Below, in pieces: positions 42,037-51,129 of a stretch of DNA of 64,000 bases. The position numbers and the translations under genes are program-made. Positions within the stretch are counted from its first letter, which is position 1. Every line of letters begins with the position of its first letter. The notes below the pieces were generated by a model. That model did no database searches and was not told the DNA's origin. It saw only the letters and a program-made list of their open reading frames with translations. This DNA is from an uncultured Devosia sp. (GTDB taxonomy: Bacteria; Pseudomonadota; Alphaproteobacteria; Rhizobiales; Devosiaceae): NCBI RefSeq assembly GCF_946479885.1, contig NZ_CAMLHM010000011.1, positions 19,283 to 83,282 of the forward strand, read 5' to 3'.

Positions 42037-42204
42037 ATGGCCACTAAGCACCGCCCCGAACACCACGCCGAGTTGCAGCTGGAATCGCCAATGGACTACG
42101 CCCAGCATGAAGCCACCTATAATGGCTTCCTCACCGCCGTTAAGTGGTCGATCGTCGTTCTGGCCGTCTCGGCGATCATCCTCTACTTCCTCATCAAACC
42201 CTGA
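42037..42204 (+). CDS. aa3-type cytochrome c oxidase subunit IV family peptide
   Basis: 55 residues, a short charged N-terminus (HHAELQLESPMDYAQHEATY) and one membrane span (about 32-52). The pattern MDYAQHEATYNGFL is the bacterial aa3-oxidase subunit IV family signature. It associates with the terminal oxidase in the inner membrane although oxidase genes are not in the window. ATG follows AACGAGGACGAA, and the gene is 64 bp ahead of pntAA. Confidence 0.8.
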   Translation: MATKHRPEHHAELQLESPMDYAQHEATYNGFLTAVKWSIVVLAVSAIILYFLIKP

Positions 42205-42268
42205 CGCCAACGCGTATACAGGCACTTGAATTGAGCCTGTCCGTCGGGCAGGCGGGCAGGAGACTTTC

Positions 42269-43801
42269 ATGAAAATTGCGATCGTCCGCGAGCGTTTCGA
42301 GGGAGAGAACCGCGTTGCGGCGACCCCCGAGACGGTGGGCAAGCTGATTGCGCTGGGTGCCAGCGTTTCGGTGGAAAAAGGCGCGGGTATGGGCTCGCGT
42401 ATCCTCGACAAGGAATATCAGGCGGCCGGCGCGACCATCGCCGCCAGCGCCGATGCGGCGCTCAAGGGCGCCGAAGTCGTGTTGACCGTGCGTCGCCCAA
42501 GTGCGGCTTCCCTGGCCGGCGTCGCCAAGGGCGCGCTGGTGATCGGCGCGCTCGATCCCTATGGCAATGACAAGGATGTGGCGGCCCTTGCCAAAGCCGG
42601 CGTCACCGCCGTTTCCATGGAATTCATGCCGCGCATCACCCGTGCGCAAGTGATGGACATTCTCTCCAGCCAGGCCAACCTTGCCGGCTATCAGGGTGTC
42701 ATCGAAGCCGCAGCCGAGTTCGAGCGGGCTTTCCCGATGATGATGACCGCTGCCGGCACCGTGCGTCCGGCCAAGGCTTTCGTCATGGGCGCGGGCGTTG
42801 CTGGCCTCCAGGCCATCGCCACCGCCAAGCGGCTGGGTGCTGTGGTTTCGGCGACCGACGTGCGGCCAGCTGCCAAGGAACAGGTCGAGTCGCTCGGCGG
42901 CAAGTTCGTTGCCGTCGAGGACGAGGAATTCAAGCAGGCGGAAACCGCTGGCGGCTATGCCAAGCAGATGTCGGCTGAGTACCAGGCCAAGCAGGCCGAG
43001 TTGACCGCGACGCATATCGCCAAGCAGGACATCGTCATCACCACCGCGCTGATCCCGGGGCGTCCGGCGCCGCGGCTGATCACCAAGGCGATGGTGGAAT
43101 CGATGGCCCCCGGCTCCGTCATCGTCGACCTCGCGGCCGAGCGCGGCGGCAATGTCGAGCTCACCGTTCCTGGCAAGGTCATCGAGCATAACGGCGTCAA
43201 GATCATCGGCTATACCAACGTGCAGGGTCGCATCCCGACCACGGCCAGCCAGCTCTATGCGCGCAACCTGCTCGCCTTCCTCACCACGCTGATCGATGCC
43301 AAGGCCAAGGTGCTTGCCGTCAACTGGGACGACGAACTGGTCAAGGCGACGGTGCTGACGCGCGACGGCAAGGTGGTGCATCCCAACTTTGCGGCGTCGG
43401 CCGCCCCTGCCAAGGAAGCCAAGCCCGTTGCCGTGGCAAAGGCTGCGCCCAAGGCACCAGCCAAGACAGTCGAAGCCAAGGCTGCGCCGGTAAAGACCGG
43501 GGCAGTATCGGCCGCGCCGGCCAAGAAGGCTCCCGCCAAAAAGACCGAAGTGCCGGCCATGGCCGATGCGCCGAAGAAGGCAGCGCCGGGCGTGGAGCAG
43601 TCCATTCCGGTTGCCGCCGAGGCACCGGCCACGCCGGCCAGGCGCGCGGCCACCAAGAAGGCCGCCGCGGTGATCGATGCGGCCGCTGCTGTGAAGCCCG
43701 CGGCCAAGAAGCCGGCTGCCAAGGCAGAGGCTGCGCCCAAGCCGACCGCCGCCAAGAAGCCGGCCGCCAAAAAGCCTGCTGCACCCAAGGGAGCCAAGTA
43801 A
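42269..43801 (+). CDS. pntAA: proton-translocating transhydrogenase subunit PntAA with long tail
   Basis: NAD(H)-binding subunit of the membrane transhydrogenase (NADH + NADP+ coupled to proton import). Residues 1-374 form the normal catalytic part: MKIAIVRERFEGENRVAATPE at the N-terminus, Rossmann motif GAGVAGLQAIATAKRLGA, and PGRPAPRLIT. The last 136 residues are an unusual low-complexity tail of Ala, Lys and Pro (repeated AKK, KKPAA, APAKK), like histone H1 or Phasin tails and absent from ordinary PntAA. Three genes follow in the order pntAB, pntB with 0 and 5 bp gaps. The tail is in frame with no stop or frameshift. Confidence 0.88.
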   Translation: MKIAIVRERFEGENRVAATPETVGKLIALGASVSVEKGAGMGSRILDKEYQAAGATIAASADAALKGAEVVLTVRRPSAASLAGVAKGALVIGALDPYGNDKDVAALAKAGVTAVSMEFMPRITRAQVMDILSSQANLAGYQGVIEAAAEFERAFPMMMTAAGTVRPAKAFVMGAGVAGLQAIATAKRLGAVVSATDVRPAAKEQVESLGGKFVAVEDEEFKQAETAGGYAKQMSAEYQAKQAELTATHIAKQDIVITTALIPGRPAPRLITKAMVESMAPGSVIVDLAAERGGNVELTVPGKVIEHNGVKIIGYTNVQGRIPTTASQLYARNLLAFLTTLIDAKAKVLAVNWDDELVKATVLTRDGKVVHPNFAASAAPAKEAKPVAVAKAAPKAPAKTVEAKAAPVKTGAVSAAPAKKAPAKKTEVPAMADAPKKAAPGVEQSIPVAAEAPATPARRAATKKAAAVIDAAAAVKPAAKKPAAKAEAAPKPTAAKKPAAKKPAAPKGAK

Positions 43802-44164
43802 ATGGAAGCCACGGCAGAACAGACCGCGGACGTGATCGCGGCCGCCGCACATGCGGCTATCGGGGGCGCCATCGACCCCTTCACCTTCCGCCTCGCCATT
43901 TTCGTCCTGGCGATCTTTGTGGGTTATTTCGTCGTCTGGTCGGTGACCCCGGCGCTGCATACGCCACTGATGAGCGTGACCAACGCCATCTCCTCGGTGA
44001 TCGTGGTCGGTGCGCTGCTCGCCGTGGGTGTGCAGCTGGCGGCTGATGCCAACTGGGTCAGCAAGGTGTTCGGCTTCATCGCCCTGGTCTTTGCCAGCGT
44101 CAACATATTCGGCGGGTTCCTCGTCACCCAGCGCATGCTGGCAATGTACAAGAAGAAGGGCTAA
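43802..44164 (+). CDS. pntAB: transhydrogenase subunit PntAB
   Basis: 120 residues with three membrane spans (about 24-45, 56-75, 83-107), the membrane part that in split transhydrogenases is separate from PntAA. It follows pntAA without a gap (TAA then ATG) and precedes pntB by 5 bp. Conserved [34 protein letters not shown] is typical. Confidence 0.88.
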   Translation: MEATAEQTADVIAAAAHAAIGGAIDPFTFRLAIFVLAIFVGYFVVWSVTPALHTPLMSVTNAISSVIVVGALLAVGVQLAADANWVSKVFGFIALVFASVNIFGGFLVTQRMLAMYKKKG

Positions 44165-44169
44165 CGCCG

Positions 44170-45576
44170 ATGATCTCTGCAGATATCGCAGCGCTGCTCT
44201 ACCTCGTCTCCGGTGTGCTGTTCATCCTGGCCCTGCGCGGCCTGTCGAGCCCCAAGTCGTCCCGCCAGGGTAACACCTTCGGCATGGTCGGCATGGGCAT
44301 CGCCATCGTCACGACACTGGCCGTGGCGGCCCCATCCGACTGGATATCCTGGGTGCTGATCATCGGCGGCATCGGCATTGGTGGCGGCATCGGCGCCTAT
44401 ATGGCCCGTACCGTCAAGATGACCGACATGCCGCAACTGGTCGCCGCCTTCCACTCGCTGGTTGGTCTTGCTGCCGTGTTCGTGGCCGCTGCGGCGCTCT
44501 ATGCGCCAGAGGCTTTCGGCATCGGCATTCCGGGCGCCATCCACGCGCAGGCGCTGGTCGAAATGTCGATCGGCGTCGCCATCGGTGCCTTCACCTTCAC
44601 CGGCTCGGTCATCGCCTTTGCCAAGCTCAACGGCAATATGAGCGGCAAGCCGATCATCCTGCCGGCGCGCCACGCCATCCATATCGTGATGGGCGTTGCT
44701 ATCGTGCTGCTGGTCTGGGCGTTCTCCATCTCGGCCGACCCCTGGCTGTTCTGGGCCATCACTATCCTGGCTCTGGTGCTGGGCGGGCTGATGATCATCC
44801 CGATCGGCGGCGCCGACATGCCTGTGGTCGTCTCGATGCTCAATTCCTATTCGGGCTGGGCGGCGGCCGGTATCGGCTTCACGCTGGGCAATACGGCGCT
44901 GATCATCACTGGTGCACTGGTTGGCTCGTCGGGCGCGATCCTGAGCTACATCATGTGCAAGGCGATGAACCGCAGCTTCATCTCGGTGATCCTGGGCGGC
45001 TTTGGCGGCGACAGCGGCTCGGCCGCCGGTGCGGCCGAGGACGATCGCCCGGTCAAGCAGGGTGCGGCAGAAGACGCGGCCTTCCTGATGAAGAATGCCG
45101 GCAAGGTCATCATCGTGCCCGGCTACGGCATGGCGGTCGCCCAGGCGCAGCACGCTCTGCGCGAAATGGCCGACCTGCTCAAGAAGGAAGGCGTCACCGT
45201 CAAATATGCCATCCATCCGGTGGCTGGCCGCATGCCCGGGCATATGAACGTGCTGCTGGCCGAAGCCAATGTGCCCTATGACGAGGTGTTCGAGCTCGAA
45301 GACATCAACTCCGAATTCGCGCAGTCCGATGTGGCCTTCGTCATTGGCGCCAACGACGTGACCAACCCGTCGGCCAAGACCGACAAGACCTCGCCGATCT
45401 ATGGCATGCCGGTCCTCAACGTCGAAGACGCCGGCACGGTGCTGTTCATCAAGCGCGGCATGGCCGCCGGCTATGCGGGCGTGCAGAACGAGCTGTTCTT
45501 CCGCGACAATACGATGATGCTGTTCGGCGATGCCAAGAAGGTCACCGAGGATATCGTCAAGAGCCTCGGTCACTAG
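44170..45576 (+). CDS. pntB: transhydrogenase subunit PntB
   Basis: 468 residues: N-terminal ~9 membrane spans (part of the proton channel) and a C-terminal NADP(H)-binding domain with VIIVPGYGMAVAQAQHALREM and VKYAIHPVAGRMPGHMNVLLAEA, then VAFVIGANDVTNPSA. Completes the three-gene pnt operon and maintains the NADPH pool. Followed by a clear intrinsic terminator. Confidence 0.92.
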   Translation: MISADIAALLYLVSGVLFILALRGLSSPKSSRQGNTFGMVGMGIAIVTTLAVAAPSDWISWVLIIGGIGIGGGIGAYMARTVKMTDMPQLVAAFHSLVGLAAVFVAAAALYAPEAFGIGIPGAIHAQALVEMSIGVAIGAFTFTGSVIAFAKLNGNMSGKPIILPARHAIHIVMGVAIVLLVWAFSISADPWLFWAITILALVLGGLMIIPIGGADMPVVVSMLNSYSGWAAAGIGFTLGNTALIITGALVGSSGAILSYIMCKAMNRSFISVILGGFGGDSGSAAGAAEDDRPVKQGAAEDAAFLMKNAGKVIIVPGYGMAVAQAQHALREMADLLKKEGVTVKYAIHPVAGRMPGHMNVLLAEANVPYDEVFELEDINSEFAQSDVAFVIGANDVTNPSAKTDKTSPIYGMPVLNVEDAGTVLFIKRGMAAGYAGVQNELFFRDNTMMLFGDAKKVTEDIVKSLGH

Positions 45577-45584
45577 AATTGAAG

Positions 45585-45607
45585 AGGCCCGCTTCGGCGG
45601 GCCTTTT
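45585..45607 (+). terminator. intrinsic terminator of pnt operon
   Basis: AGGCCCGC and GCGGGCCT form an 8-bp perfect stem with a TTCG tetraloop, followed by TTTT. Located 8 bp after the pntB stop, and also close to the 3' end of the convergent AraC gene (45619). Confidence 0.85.
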
Positions 45608-45618
45608 GCTTTCGGGCG

Positions 45619-46503
45619 CTACTTCAGCGGCAAGAACAGCTCGACCACCACTTCGTGGGCTTCCACTTCCGGGATTAGCGCCAGCCGGCGCGTGCAATAG
45701 ACCGGAAAGTCACGCGCTTCCTCGCCACTGGCCGGCAGCCAGTCGCGATAAAGGTAGAGTGCCGCGGGCTCCAGATTGTTGGTGTTGCCGGGATAGCGCA
45801 GCACGGCGCAGCGCCCGCCCGGGATCGTACCCGGCTTGACCTGAAACTGGTTGTCCTCGATCGCCTGGTCGGTCGCAACGCAGAGGTCCATGGCGTAGTC
45901 GGCCGGGTTGGCGGGCATCCGCTCGGACCGGAAGACCATGTAGGATGTGCTGGCGGCGGGCGACAGGCCGGCCGCCTTGCGCCAGGCGATGAAGCGTTCC
46001 CTTGTGTCCGGGATCATCGCCCGGTCGCCGCGATGCTCGATCATGGCAACAGGCGTTGCGGGCACGTCGCGGATCGTCACGTCGTTATTGTCGAAAATGA
46101 TCTGCATCAGCTTGCTCCTGGCTTTGTCGAGGGGCCCAAAGGCCATGAGCCACGGCTCCCAGTTAGGAGACTTTCGGAACGATGACGGCGATTGCCCCAG
46201 CCGTTGCCGGAAGGCGCGGGCGAAGGCATCGGGCGCTTCATATCCGGCATCCATCGCTATGGCGGTGACGCTTTGGGCGTCACTGTTGGCCAGCCGCTGT
46301 GAAGCGCGCTTCATGCGGGCAAGCTGGACATAGCGATGCACGGACAGTTCGAACGTCGCCGCGAACTGCCGGTGAAAATGAAACTTGGAGAAGGCTGCGA
46401 CGCGGCTGAGCGTTTCCAGGTCCAGCTGATCGTCGAGATGCTGGTCGATATGGTCCAGCACCCGCCGCATCCGGGCATGGTAGTTTTTAAGCGCGGTCGT
46501 CAT
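45619..46503 (-). CDS. AraC family regulator with GyrI-like domain
   Basis: 294 residues. The N-terminal AraC double HTH (LETLSRVAAFSKFHFHRQFAATF and SVTAIAMDAGYEAPDAFARAFRQRLG) is followed by a GyrI-like small-molecule-binding domain (VAMIEHRGDRAMI). The domain order, with HTH first, is that of Rob/SoxS-like GyrI fusions. ATG 46503 has GAGGAA just upstream and is preferred to 46527. The ligand and targets are unknown; SlyX lies upstream on the same strand. Confidence 0.82.
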   Translation of the reverse strand: MTTALKNYHARMRRVLDHIDQHLDDQLDLETLSRVAAFSKFHFHRQFAATFELSVHRYVQLARMKRASQRLANSDAQSVTAIAMDAGYEAPDAFARAFRQRLGQSPSSFRKSPNWEPWLMAFGPLDKARSKLMQIIFDNNDVTIRDVPATPVAMIEHRGDRAMIPDTRERFIAWRKAAGLSPAASTSYMVFRSERMPANPADYAMDLCVATDQAIEDNQFQVKPGTIPGGRCAVLRYPGNTNNLEPAALYLYRDWLPASGEEARDFPVYCTRRLALIPEVEAHEVVVELFLPLK

Positions 46504-46587
46504 CGTGTTCCTCAATGGCCCAACCATCTAGTCGACCATGGCCACAACGCGCTCGACCGATCTTGCGGTTCGAGAGGGAACGAGGGC

Positions 46588-46794
46588 TCAATAATGCGGG
46601 GGCGGGGGCTCGGTGCTGGGATCGGCGATGTGGACGCCAGAGCGTACCTGTTGCTCCATCTGGTCTAGCTTGCGAGTCAACAGGTCGATCTGCCGCCACT
46701 GCGCGGTGATCGTGGCGTTCAGTTCCTCGATGGTCTGGTCCTGGAACGCGATGCGGGTTTCGAGCGCTTCTAGGCGTTCGGCAAAATCAGTCAT
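46588..46794 (-). CDS. slyX: SlyX family protein
   Basis: 68 residues, a coiled coil (ERLEALETRIAFQDQTIEELNATITAQWRQIDLLTRKLDQMEQQV) ending with PPPPHY, the SlyX signature tail. ATG 46794 is chosen because GGAG precedes it and it matches the family length; an upstream ATG would add 28 unrelated residues. Cellular function of SlyX is poorly known. Confidence 0.85.
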   Translation of the reverse strand: MTDFAERLEALETRIAFQDQTIEELNATITAQWRQIDLLTRKLDQMEQQVRSGVHIADPSTEPPPPHY

Positions 46795-46923
46795 GGCAGG
46801 CTCCGTTTGGGCGGTTCTAAACCAAGCGGGCGATTTCGCCCAGCTGTCCGCGTTGACGTAAACGGAACCCTTTGGCACCCGCCGCTGTTGCTTTGAGAGG
46901 TAACAGCAAAGCGGGAGCCGACA

Positions 46924-47466
46924 ATGGCGGCCAGCGCGACAGGTTCGAAATCAGTCTTTGCCGCATTCGATGCGGATAAACACAGTTCGCTGGGTCTTGT
47001 GCTCAGCGCCGCCCTGCCGCTGGCGGTGTTCGTTATCGCCAACGGGCTTGCCGAGCTCAATGGTATGCTGCCGCTGTTCTTCTCGCCAATGGGCCTGCCG
47101 GGCTGGGCGGGTGCGGCGCTGCATCTGGGGGCGCTGCCGCTGTTCGGCGTGGCGCGCTGGATGGTTGCCGGGCGGGGCGAGGCCGGCCGGAATGCCGGCT
47201 GGTGGATCGTGGGCCTGATGGCTGGAATGATCGCGTTCCCGTTCTTGGTGGCCCCGCTTGATTCCCTGATGCTGAGCCTGGTGGCCTTTGCCCTGCTGAT
47301 GATCGGGCTGGGTGCCATGGCACGCGCCGCGACGGTCGATAGCAGGGCGGCGATGGTGATGATGCCGGGCCTGGCCTGGATGGGTTTCAGCGCCTTTGTC
47401 GGCCTGAGCTTTGTCGCGGCGTGGTCGCCGCCGTTTGCGGTAACCAACAGCCAGGGCGGAGCCTAG
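46924..47466 (+). CDS. multi-span membrane protein, possibly TspO-like
   Basis: 180 residues with about five hydrophobic segments (residues 26-45, 58-79, 91-110, 117-137, 145-166). Some features recall divergent TspO/MBR proteins (ARWMV; PGLAWMGFSAFVGLSFVAAW near the C-terminus, like the family's final Trp-rich helix), but the WxPP motif of TspO is not clear. The function is unassigned. Followed by the FrnE gene after 80 bp. Confidence 0.5.
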   Translation: MAASATGSKSVFAAFDADKHSSLGLVLSAALPLAVFVIANGLAELNGMLPLFFSPMGLPGWAGAALHLGALPLFGVARWMVAGRGEAGRNAGWWIVGLMAGMIAFPFLVAPLDSLMLSLVAFALLMIGLGAMARAATVDSRAAMVMMPGLAWMGFSAFVGLSFVAAWSPPFAVTNSQGGA

Positions 47467-47546
47467 TTACTTCCGGGTGCGTTCTTGCGGCGGGCGGCTT
47501 TCCGCGCCATGTGACGCAGGACAATTTTTGCCCGGAAACGCAAAGC

Positions 47547-48185
47547 ATGGCCAAGCTGCTCAAGATCGACGTGTTCACCGATGTGGTCTGCCCCTGGTGC
47601 CTGGTCGGTTCGGCGCGGCTCGACAAGGCCATCGCCGAGCTGCCCGATGACGTCGAGGTGGTGGTGGAGAACCACCCGTTCTATCTCGATCCCAATACAC
47701 CGGCCGAGGGCGTCGTGGTTGCCGATATGCTGCGCGAGAAATATGGCCGCGACCCCAAGGAGATGTGGGCGCGCGTCGAGGACGAGGCGCGCAAAGCCGG
47801 TGTCGAGCTAAACCTCAGCCAGCAGCCGCGCATGTTCCCGACCAAGAAAGCGCACACGATTACGCGGCTGGCCAAACCCCTCGGCATTCAGCACGAATTG
47901 GCCAATGCCATCGCCAATGCCTATTTCCTCGAGCATCGCCAGATCAACGACGACAATGTGCTGGCCGATATCGCGGCGGAATATGGCTTCGATCGCGGCG
48001 ACGCCATCGATGCGATGAACGACGAGAACGAACTTGGTATCACCGAACAGCTGGCGGTCGACGCTGCCGCGCAGGGCATTCGCGGTGTGCCGTTCTTCGT
48101 GTTCGGCGAGAAGTATGCCCTGTCGGGTGCGCAGCCGGACGAAGTGTTCGAGCGGGCGCTGCAGCAGACCATCAGCGAGCTCTGA
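47547..48185 (+). CDS. DsbA family protein, FrnE type
   Basis: 212 residues, a cytoplasmic 2-hydroxychromene-2-carboxylate isomerase/FrnE-type DsbA protein without signal peptide. CPWC active site at residues 15-18 (VVCPWCLVG), the helical insertion and the cis-Pro segment GVPFFVFG. ATG 47547 starts the conserved KIDVFTDVVCPWC segment; the frame extends further upstream but without family similarity. FrnE proteins are linked to oxidative-stress tolerance and to aromatic-ring isomerisation. Confidence 0.85.
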   Translation: MAKLLKIDVFTDVVCPWCLVGSARLDKAIAELPDDVEVVVENHPFYLDPNTPAEGVVVADMLREKYGRDPKEMWARVEDEARKAGVELNLSQQPRMFPTKKAHTITRLAKPLGIQHELANAIANAYFLEHRQINDDNVLADIAAEYGFDRGDAIDAMNDENELGITEQLAVDAAAQGIRGVPFFVFGEKYALSGAQPDEVFERALQQTISEL

Positions 48186-48207
48186 GTCGCCTCGACCCAC
48201 CGGCCGT

Positions 48208-48285
48208 CGCCCTCGGGCTCGACCCGAGGGCGCTTCACTAACTGAGCGTTTCGCAAGTGTAAGGCCCTCGGGTCAAGCCCGAGGG
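48208..48285. repeat. REP-like pair of N5-loop palindromes
   Basis: CGCCCTCGGG-CTCGA-CCCGAGGGCG (48208-48232) and CCCTCGGG-TCAAG-CCCGAGGG (48265-48285) are perfect inverted repeats with 5-base loops, about 50 bp apart and in inverted orientation, between the FrnE and hydrolase genes. Typical of REP/BIME-like repeats; no T-run for termination. Confidence 0.6.
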
Positions 48286-48355
48286 TGACGATCGAGGACG
48301 GGACGAAGCCGGGGGAGTTCGTGTAGGTTCTCCTCGTATCTCGTGAGGTCTTCCC

Positions 48356-49165
48356 GTGAAGCTGCTGCGCCGTATTGCTATTGCCCTACTCATCCTCGTC
48401 GTCGTGCTCTACGCCGCCGCGGTGGGCTACATGTATGTCAACCAGCGCGCACTGCAGTATGACGCAAAGGGCGAGGTGACGCCGCTTGCCGATACAACGC
48501 TCACCGGCGCCGAGGATATCGCGGTTCCCTCGGGCGATGGCGTGGTCCATGGCTGGTACCAGGCGCCACGGGCGGGCATGCCCATCATCGTCTACTACAA
48601 GGGCAATTCGGGTAGCTTCACCAAGGAGCATGAGCGTTACGAGCAGTTCGTCGCCGACGGCTACGGCTTCGTCGCCTTCGACTATCGCGGTTTTCCGGCC
48701 TCGCCGGGCAGCATCAGCCAGGCGGGTATTCTCGAGGACGCCACCACCATGTTCGACTGGGCGGCGGCCAGGGGCTTTCCCCTCGTCATCTGGGGCCGTT
48801 CTCTTGGTTCGGGGCCGTCGACCTATGTCGCCAGCATACGCGACGCCGAGGCTCTGCTGCTCGAAACGCCGTTCCTGTCGGCGGTGACGGTCGCCTGGGA
48901 GCGTTATCCGTTCCTGCCGGTGGGGCTCGTCATGCAGGACCAGTACCCGGTCAATGAATGGATATCAGGCGTCACCGAGCCGGTGCTGGTGGCGCATGGC
49001 ACCGCCGACGTCACCATCGGGGTCAGCAATGGCGAGCGGCTCTATGCGCTGGCGCAAAACAAGGACGAACTCTGGATCGAACCCGGAGCGGGGCATAGCG
49101 ATCTCTGGGATCGCGGCATCTGGACCCATGCCGTGCCATTCTTCGAACGGGCCATGACGCAGTAG
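48356..49165 (+). CDS. alpha/beta hydrolase with N-terminal anchor
   Basis: 269 residues. An N-terminal membrane segment (residues 5-28) is followed by an alpha/beta hydrolase of BEM46/FrsA type: nucleophile in WGRSLGSGP, YRGFPASPGS oxyanion region, catalytic Asp in VAHGTADVTI and His in GAGHSDLWD. GTG 48356 is the likely start. Outward-facing serine hydrolase of unknown substrate. Confidence 0.8.
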   Translation: MKLLRRIAIALLILVVVLYAAAVGYMYVNQRALQYDAKGEVTPLADTTLTGAEDIAVPSGDGVVHGWYQAPRAGMPIIVYYKGNSGSFTKEHERYEQFVADGYGFVAFDYRGFPASPGSISQAGILEDATTMFDWAAARGFPLVIWGRSLGSGPSTYVASIRDAEALLLETPFLSAVTVAWERYPFLPVGLVMQDQYPVNEWISGVTEPVLVAHGTADVTIGVSNGERLYALAQNKDELWIEPGAGHSDLWDRGIWTHAVPFFERAMTQ

Positions 49166-49222
49166 GGCTTGACCCTGCCAAGCGGGAAGGCGCAAGAGCG
49201 GGGACCACTTCGGTTCCCTGCC

Positions 49223-50443
49223 ATGACTTCTCCCCATCCGACGCCGATGAGCGCCCGCCGCACCGCCCTGATCGGCGGGCTGATGGTGGCCACTGGTCCG
49301 CTTAGCCTCACGCTCTACCAGCCCGCCTTGCCGACCCTGGCGAAGGAGCTGGGTGCCTCCACCACCGGCATCCAGCTGACGCTCACCGTCTATTTCGCCG
49401 CCTTTGCGCTGGCGCAGCTGATCTGCGGGCCATTGTCCGACCGCTACGGGCGCCGCAATGTCGGCCTGGCCTTCTTTGCCATCTATGTCCTGGGCAGCCT
49501 GATCGCGGTGGCTGCGCCATCGCTGGAGGTGCTGTTCATTGGTCGGTTCGTCCAGGGCTTCGGCGTGTCTGCCGGCGTGGCGCTGTCGCGCGCCATGGTG
49601 CGCGACCAGTTCGTGGGCAGCGAGGCGATCCGCATCCTCACGCTGATCAACCTCATTCTCACGGTGACGCCCGCGGTGGCGCCGACGTTGGGGAGCATCA
49701 TCCTGCAACTGGGGACGTGGCACCATATGTTCGTGGTGATGGCCGGCTTCGGGCTCGCCATCCTGGCGCTGATGGCCACCAATGTCCGCGAGACCCTCCC
49801 CGAGAAGGCCCGCATACCGTTCCGGCCCGCCACGATCCTGCGCAATTACGGACGCCTGCTGGCTTCGCCCGACTTCGTGTTTCCATCGTTGCTGCTGGGG
49901 CTGACCTTTACCGGTTTCCATGGCTTTACCGCCCAGTTGCCCTTCCTGCTGATCGACGGGATGGGACTGACACCGTTCCAGTTCGCCATGGCGATGCTGG
50001 TGCAGACGGGGTCCTTCATCACGGGCAACCTGGTTGTCACCTATCTCTCCCGCCGCATCAGCGGCCGCCAACTGCTGGTCATCGCCCTGTGCCTCCTCGG
50101 CCTGAGCGGGCTGGCATTCGGCATCCTGCCACGCCTGTTCCCCGGTTCGGTGGCCGCAATCATGGTGCCTGTCGGCATCTGGATGCTGGGTCTCGCCTTC
50201 CTCAGCCCCGCGGCAACAGCGGCTGCCATGGCCGGCTTTGGCGCGATAGCCGGCGCGGCTGGAGCGCTGACTGGCTTCTTCCAGGTGGGGGGCGGATTTG
50301 CCGGCTCGCTTGCTGCCGGCACGCTGTTCGGCGACGCGCGGACGGCGCTGGTCATCCAACTGCCGGTGGTTGCCGCGCTGGTGATTGTCGTGGCGCTGCT
50401 CGACCTTACCCGCAGTCGTCCTGGGGTCGGGCTTGCGCATTGA
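49223..50443 (+). CDS. MFS multidrug exporter, Bcr/CflA family
   Basis: 406 residues with 12 membrane spans. Family motifs: LYQPALPTLAKELGAS, motif A GPLSDRYGRR between spans 2 and 3, and GFGVSAGVALSRAMVRDQF. Drug/H+ antiporter; the substrate is unknown. ATG 49223 fits better than 49169 (the extra residues are basic and unlike the family). The next feature is a REP-like repeat and then rpsU on the other strand. Confidence 0.86.
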   Translation: MTSPHPTPMSARRTALIGGLMVATGPLSLTLYQPALPTLAKELGASTTGIQLTLTVYFAAFALAQLICGPLSDRYGRRNVGLAFFAIYVLGSLIAVAAPSLEVLFIGRFVQGFGVSAGVALSRAMVRDQFVGSEAIRILTLINLILTVTPAVAPTLGSIILQLGTWHHMFVVMAGFGLAILALMATNVRETLPEKARIPFRPATILRNYGRLLASPDFVFPSLLLGLTFTGFHGFTAQLPFLLIDGMGLTPFQFAMAMLVQTGSFITGNLVVTYLSRRISGRQLLVIALCLLGLSGLAFGILPRLFPGSVAAIMVPVGIWMLGLAFLSPAATAAAMAGFGAIAGAAGALTGFFQVGGGFAGSLAAGTLFGDARTALVIQLPVVAALVIVVALLDLTRSRPGVGLAH

Positions 50444-50461
50444 ACCATGCCCGAACTCGGT

Positions 50462-50532
50462 GTCATCCCGGCCTTGAGCCGCGATGCGTCTTGAGATCTC
50501 AGGATGAGCCCCGGCTCAGGGCCGGGGTGACC
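50462..50532. repeat. REP-like palindromic repeat
   Basis: Contains CCCCGGC-TCAGG-GCCGGGG (50509-50527), a perfect inverted repeat with a 5-base loop, flanked by GTCATCCCGGC and GGGTGAC, which are themselves near-inverted at the two ends. Resembles REP elements between convergent genes. Confidence 0.55.
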
Positions 50533-50572
50533 CCGCGTTTGCGGTGAGAGCGATGACACTTCGAGCAAAACA

Positions 50573-50600
50573 AAAACGCCGCCCCGAAGGACGGCGTTTT
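50573..50600 (-). terminator. intrinsic terminator of rpsU
   Basis: AAAACGCCGCCC (50573-50584) and GGACGGCGTTTT (50589-50600) on the plus strand form, on the transcribed minus strand, a 12-bp stem (one G-U) with a TTCG loop, ending in TTTT. It lies 22 bp after the rpsU stop. Confidence 0.8.
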
Positions 50601-50622
50601 CAAAACTGATGCAAACCGGCGC

Positions 50623-50895
50623 TTAGGTGCGCGGAGTTGCTGCCGCCGGACGGCCGGGCTGGCCGGGACGCGCGGTCGGTGCCGGAGCGGGCAGACCGCC
50701 TTCACGCTGGGCGCGCTTACGGGCCAGCTTGCGGGCGCGACGAACGGCCTCGGCCTTCTGGCGAGCCTTCTTCTCGGAGGGCTTCTCGTAGTAGTTGCGC
50801 AGCTTCATCTCGCGGAAGACGCCTTCGCGCTGCAGCTTTTTCTTGAGCGCGCGCAGCGCCTGGTCAACGTTGTTATCGCGAACGACTACTTGCAA
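50623..50895 (-). CDS. rpsU: 30S ribosomal protein bS21
   Basis: 90 residues. The core ([58 protein letters not shown]) is standard bS21; a C-terminal Pro/Ala/Gly-rich extension of about 25 residues is common in alphaproteobacteria. It binds near the 16S anti-Shine-Dalgarno region and helps initiation. Single-gene unit with its own terminator. Confidence 0.93.
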   Translation of the reverse strand: MQVVVRDNNVDQALRALKKKLQREGVFREMKLRNYYEKPSEKKARQKAEAVRRARKLARKRAQREGGLPAPAPTARPGQPGRPAAATPRT

Positions 50896-51129
50896 AGGTC
50901 AACCGCCCTTTCGAAGCTTGGACATGTGGGTTTGGATAAGAGCGCCGGAGCCAAAAAACACCGTCGCCGACCAGCAGAGCCAGTCACCGTGGGCCGCTCT
51001 ATAGCCCAGCTATGGGGGCTTGTCCACTGTGCCGATGAGAAAAACCGCGGATTTGGCCTGCGCGGACTTGCTCCCCGGCGCCTTGAGCGGAACAGTCGAG
51101 CCTGATGATTTTGCCTTGAGGAGGCAGCA

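Noticed and set aside
42194..43960. Minus-strand 588-codon frame opposite pntAA
   Set aside because: Gly/Arg/His-rich antisense product generated by the Ala/Lys codons of the PntAA tail; no family signal.
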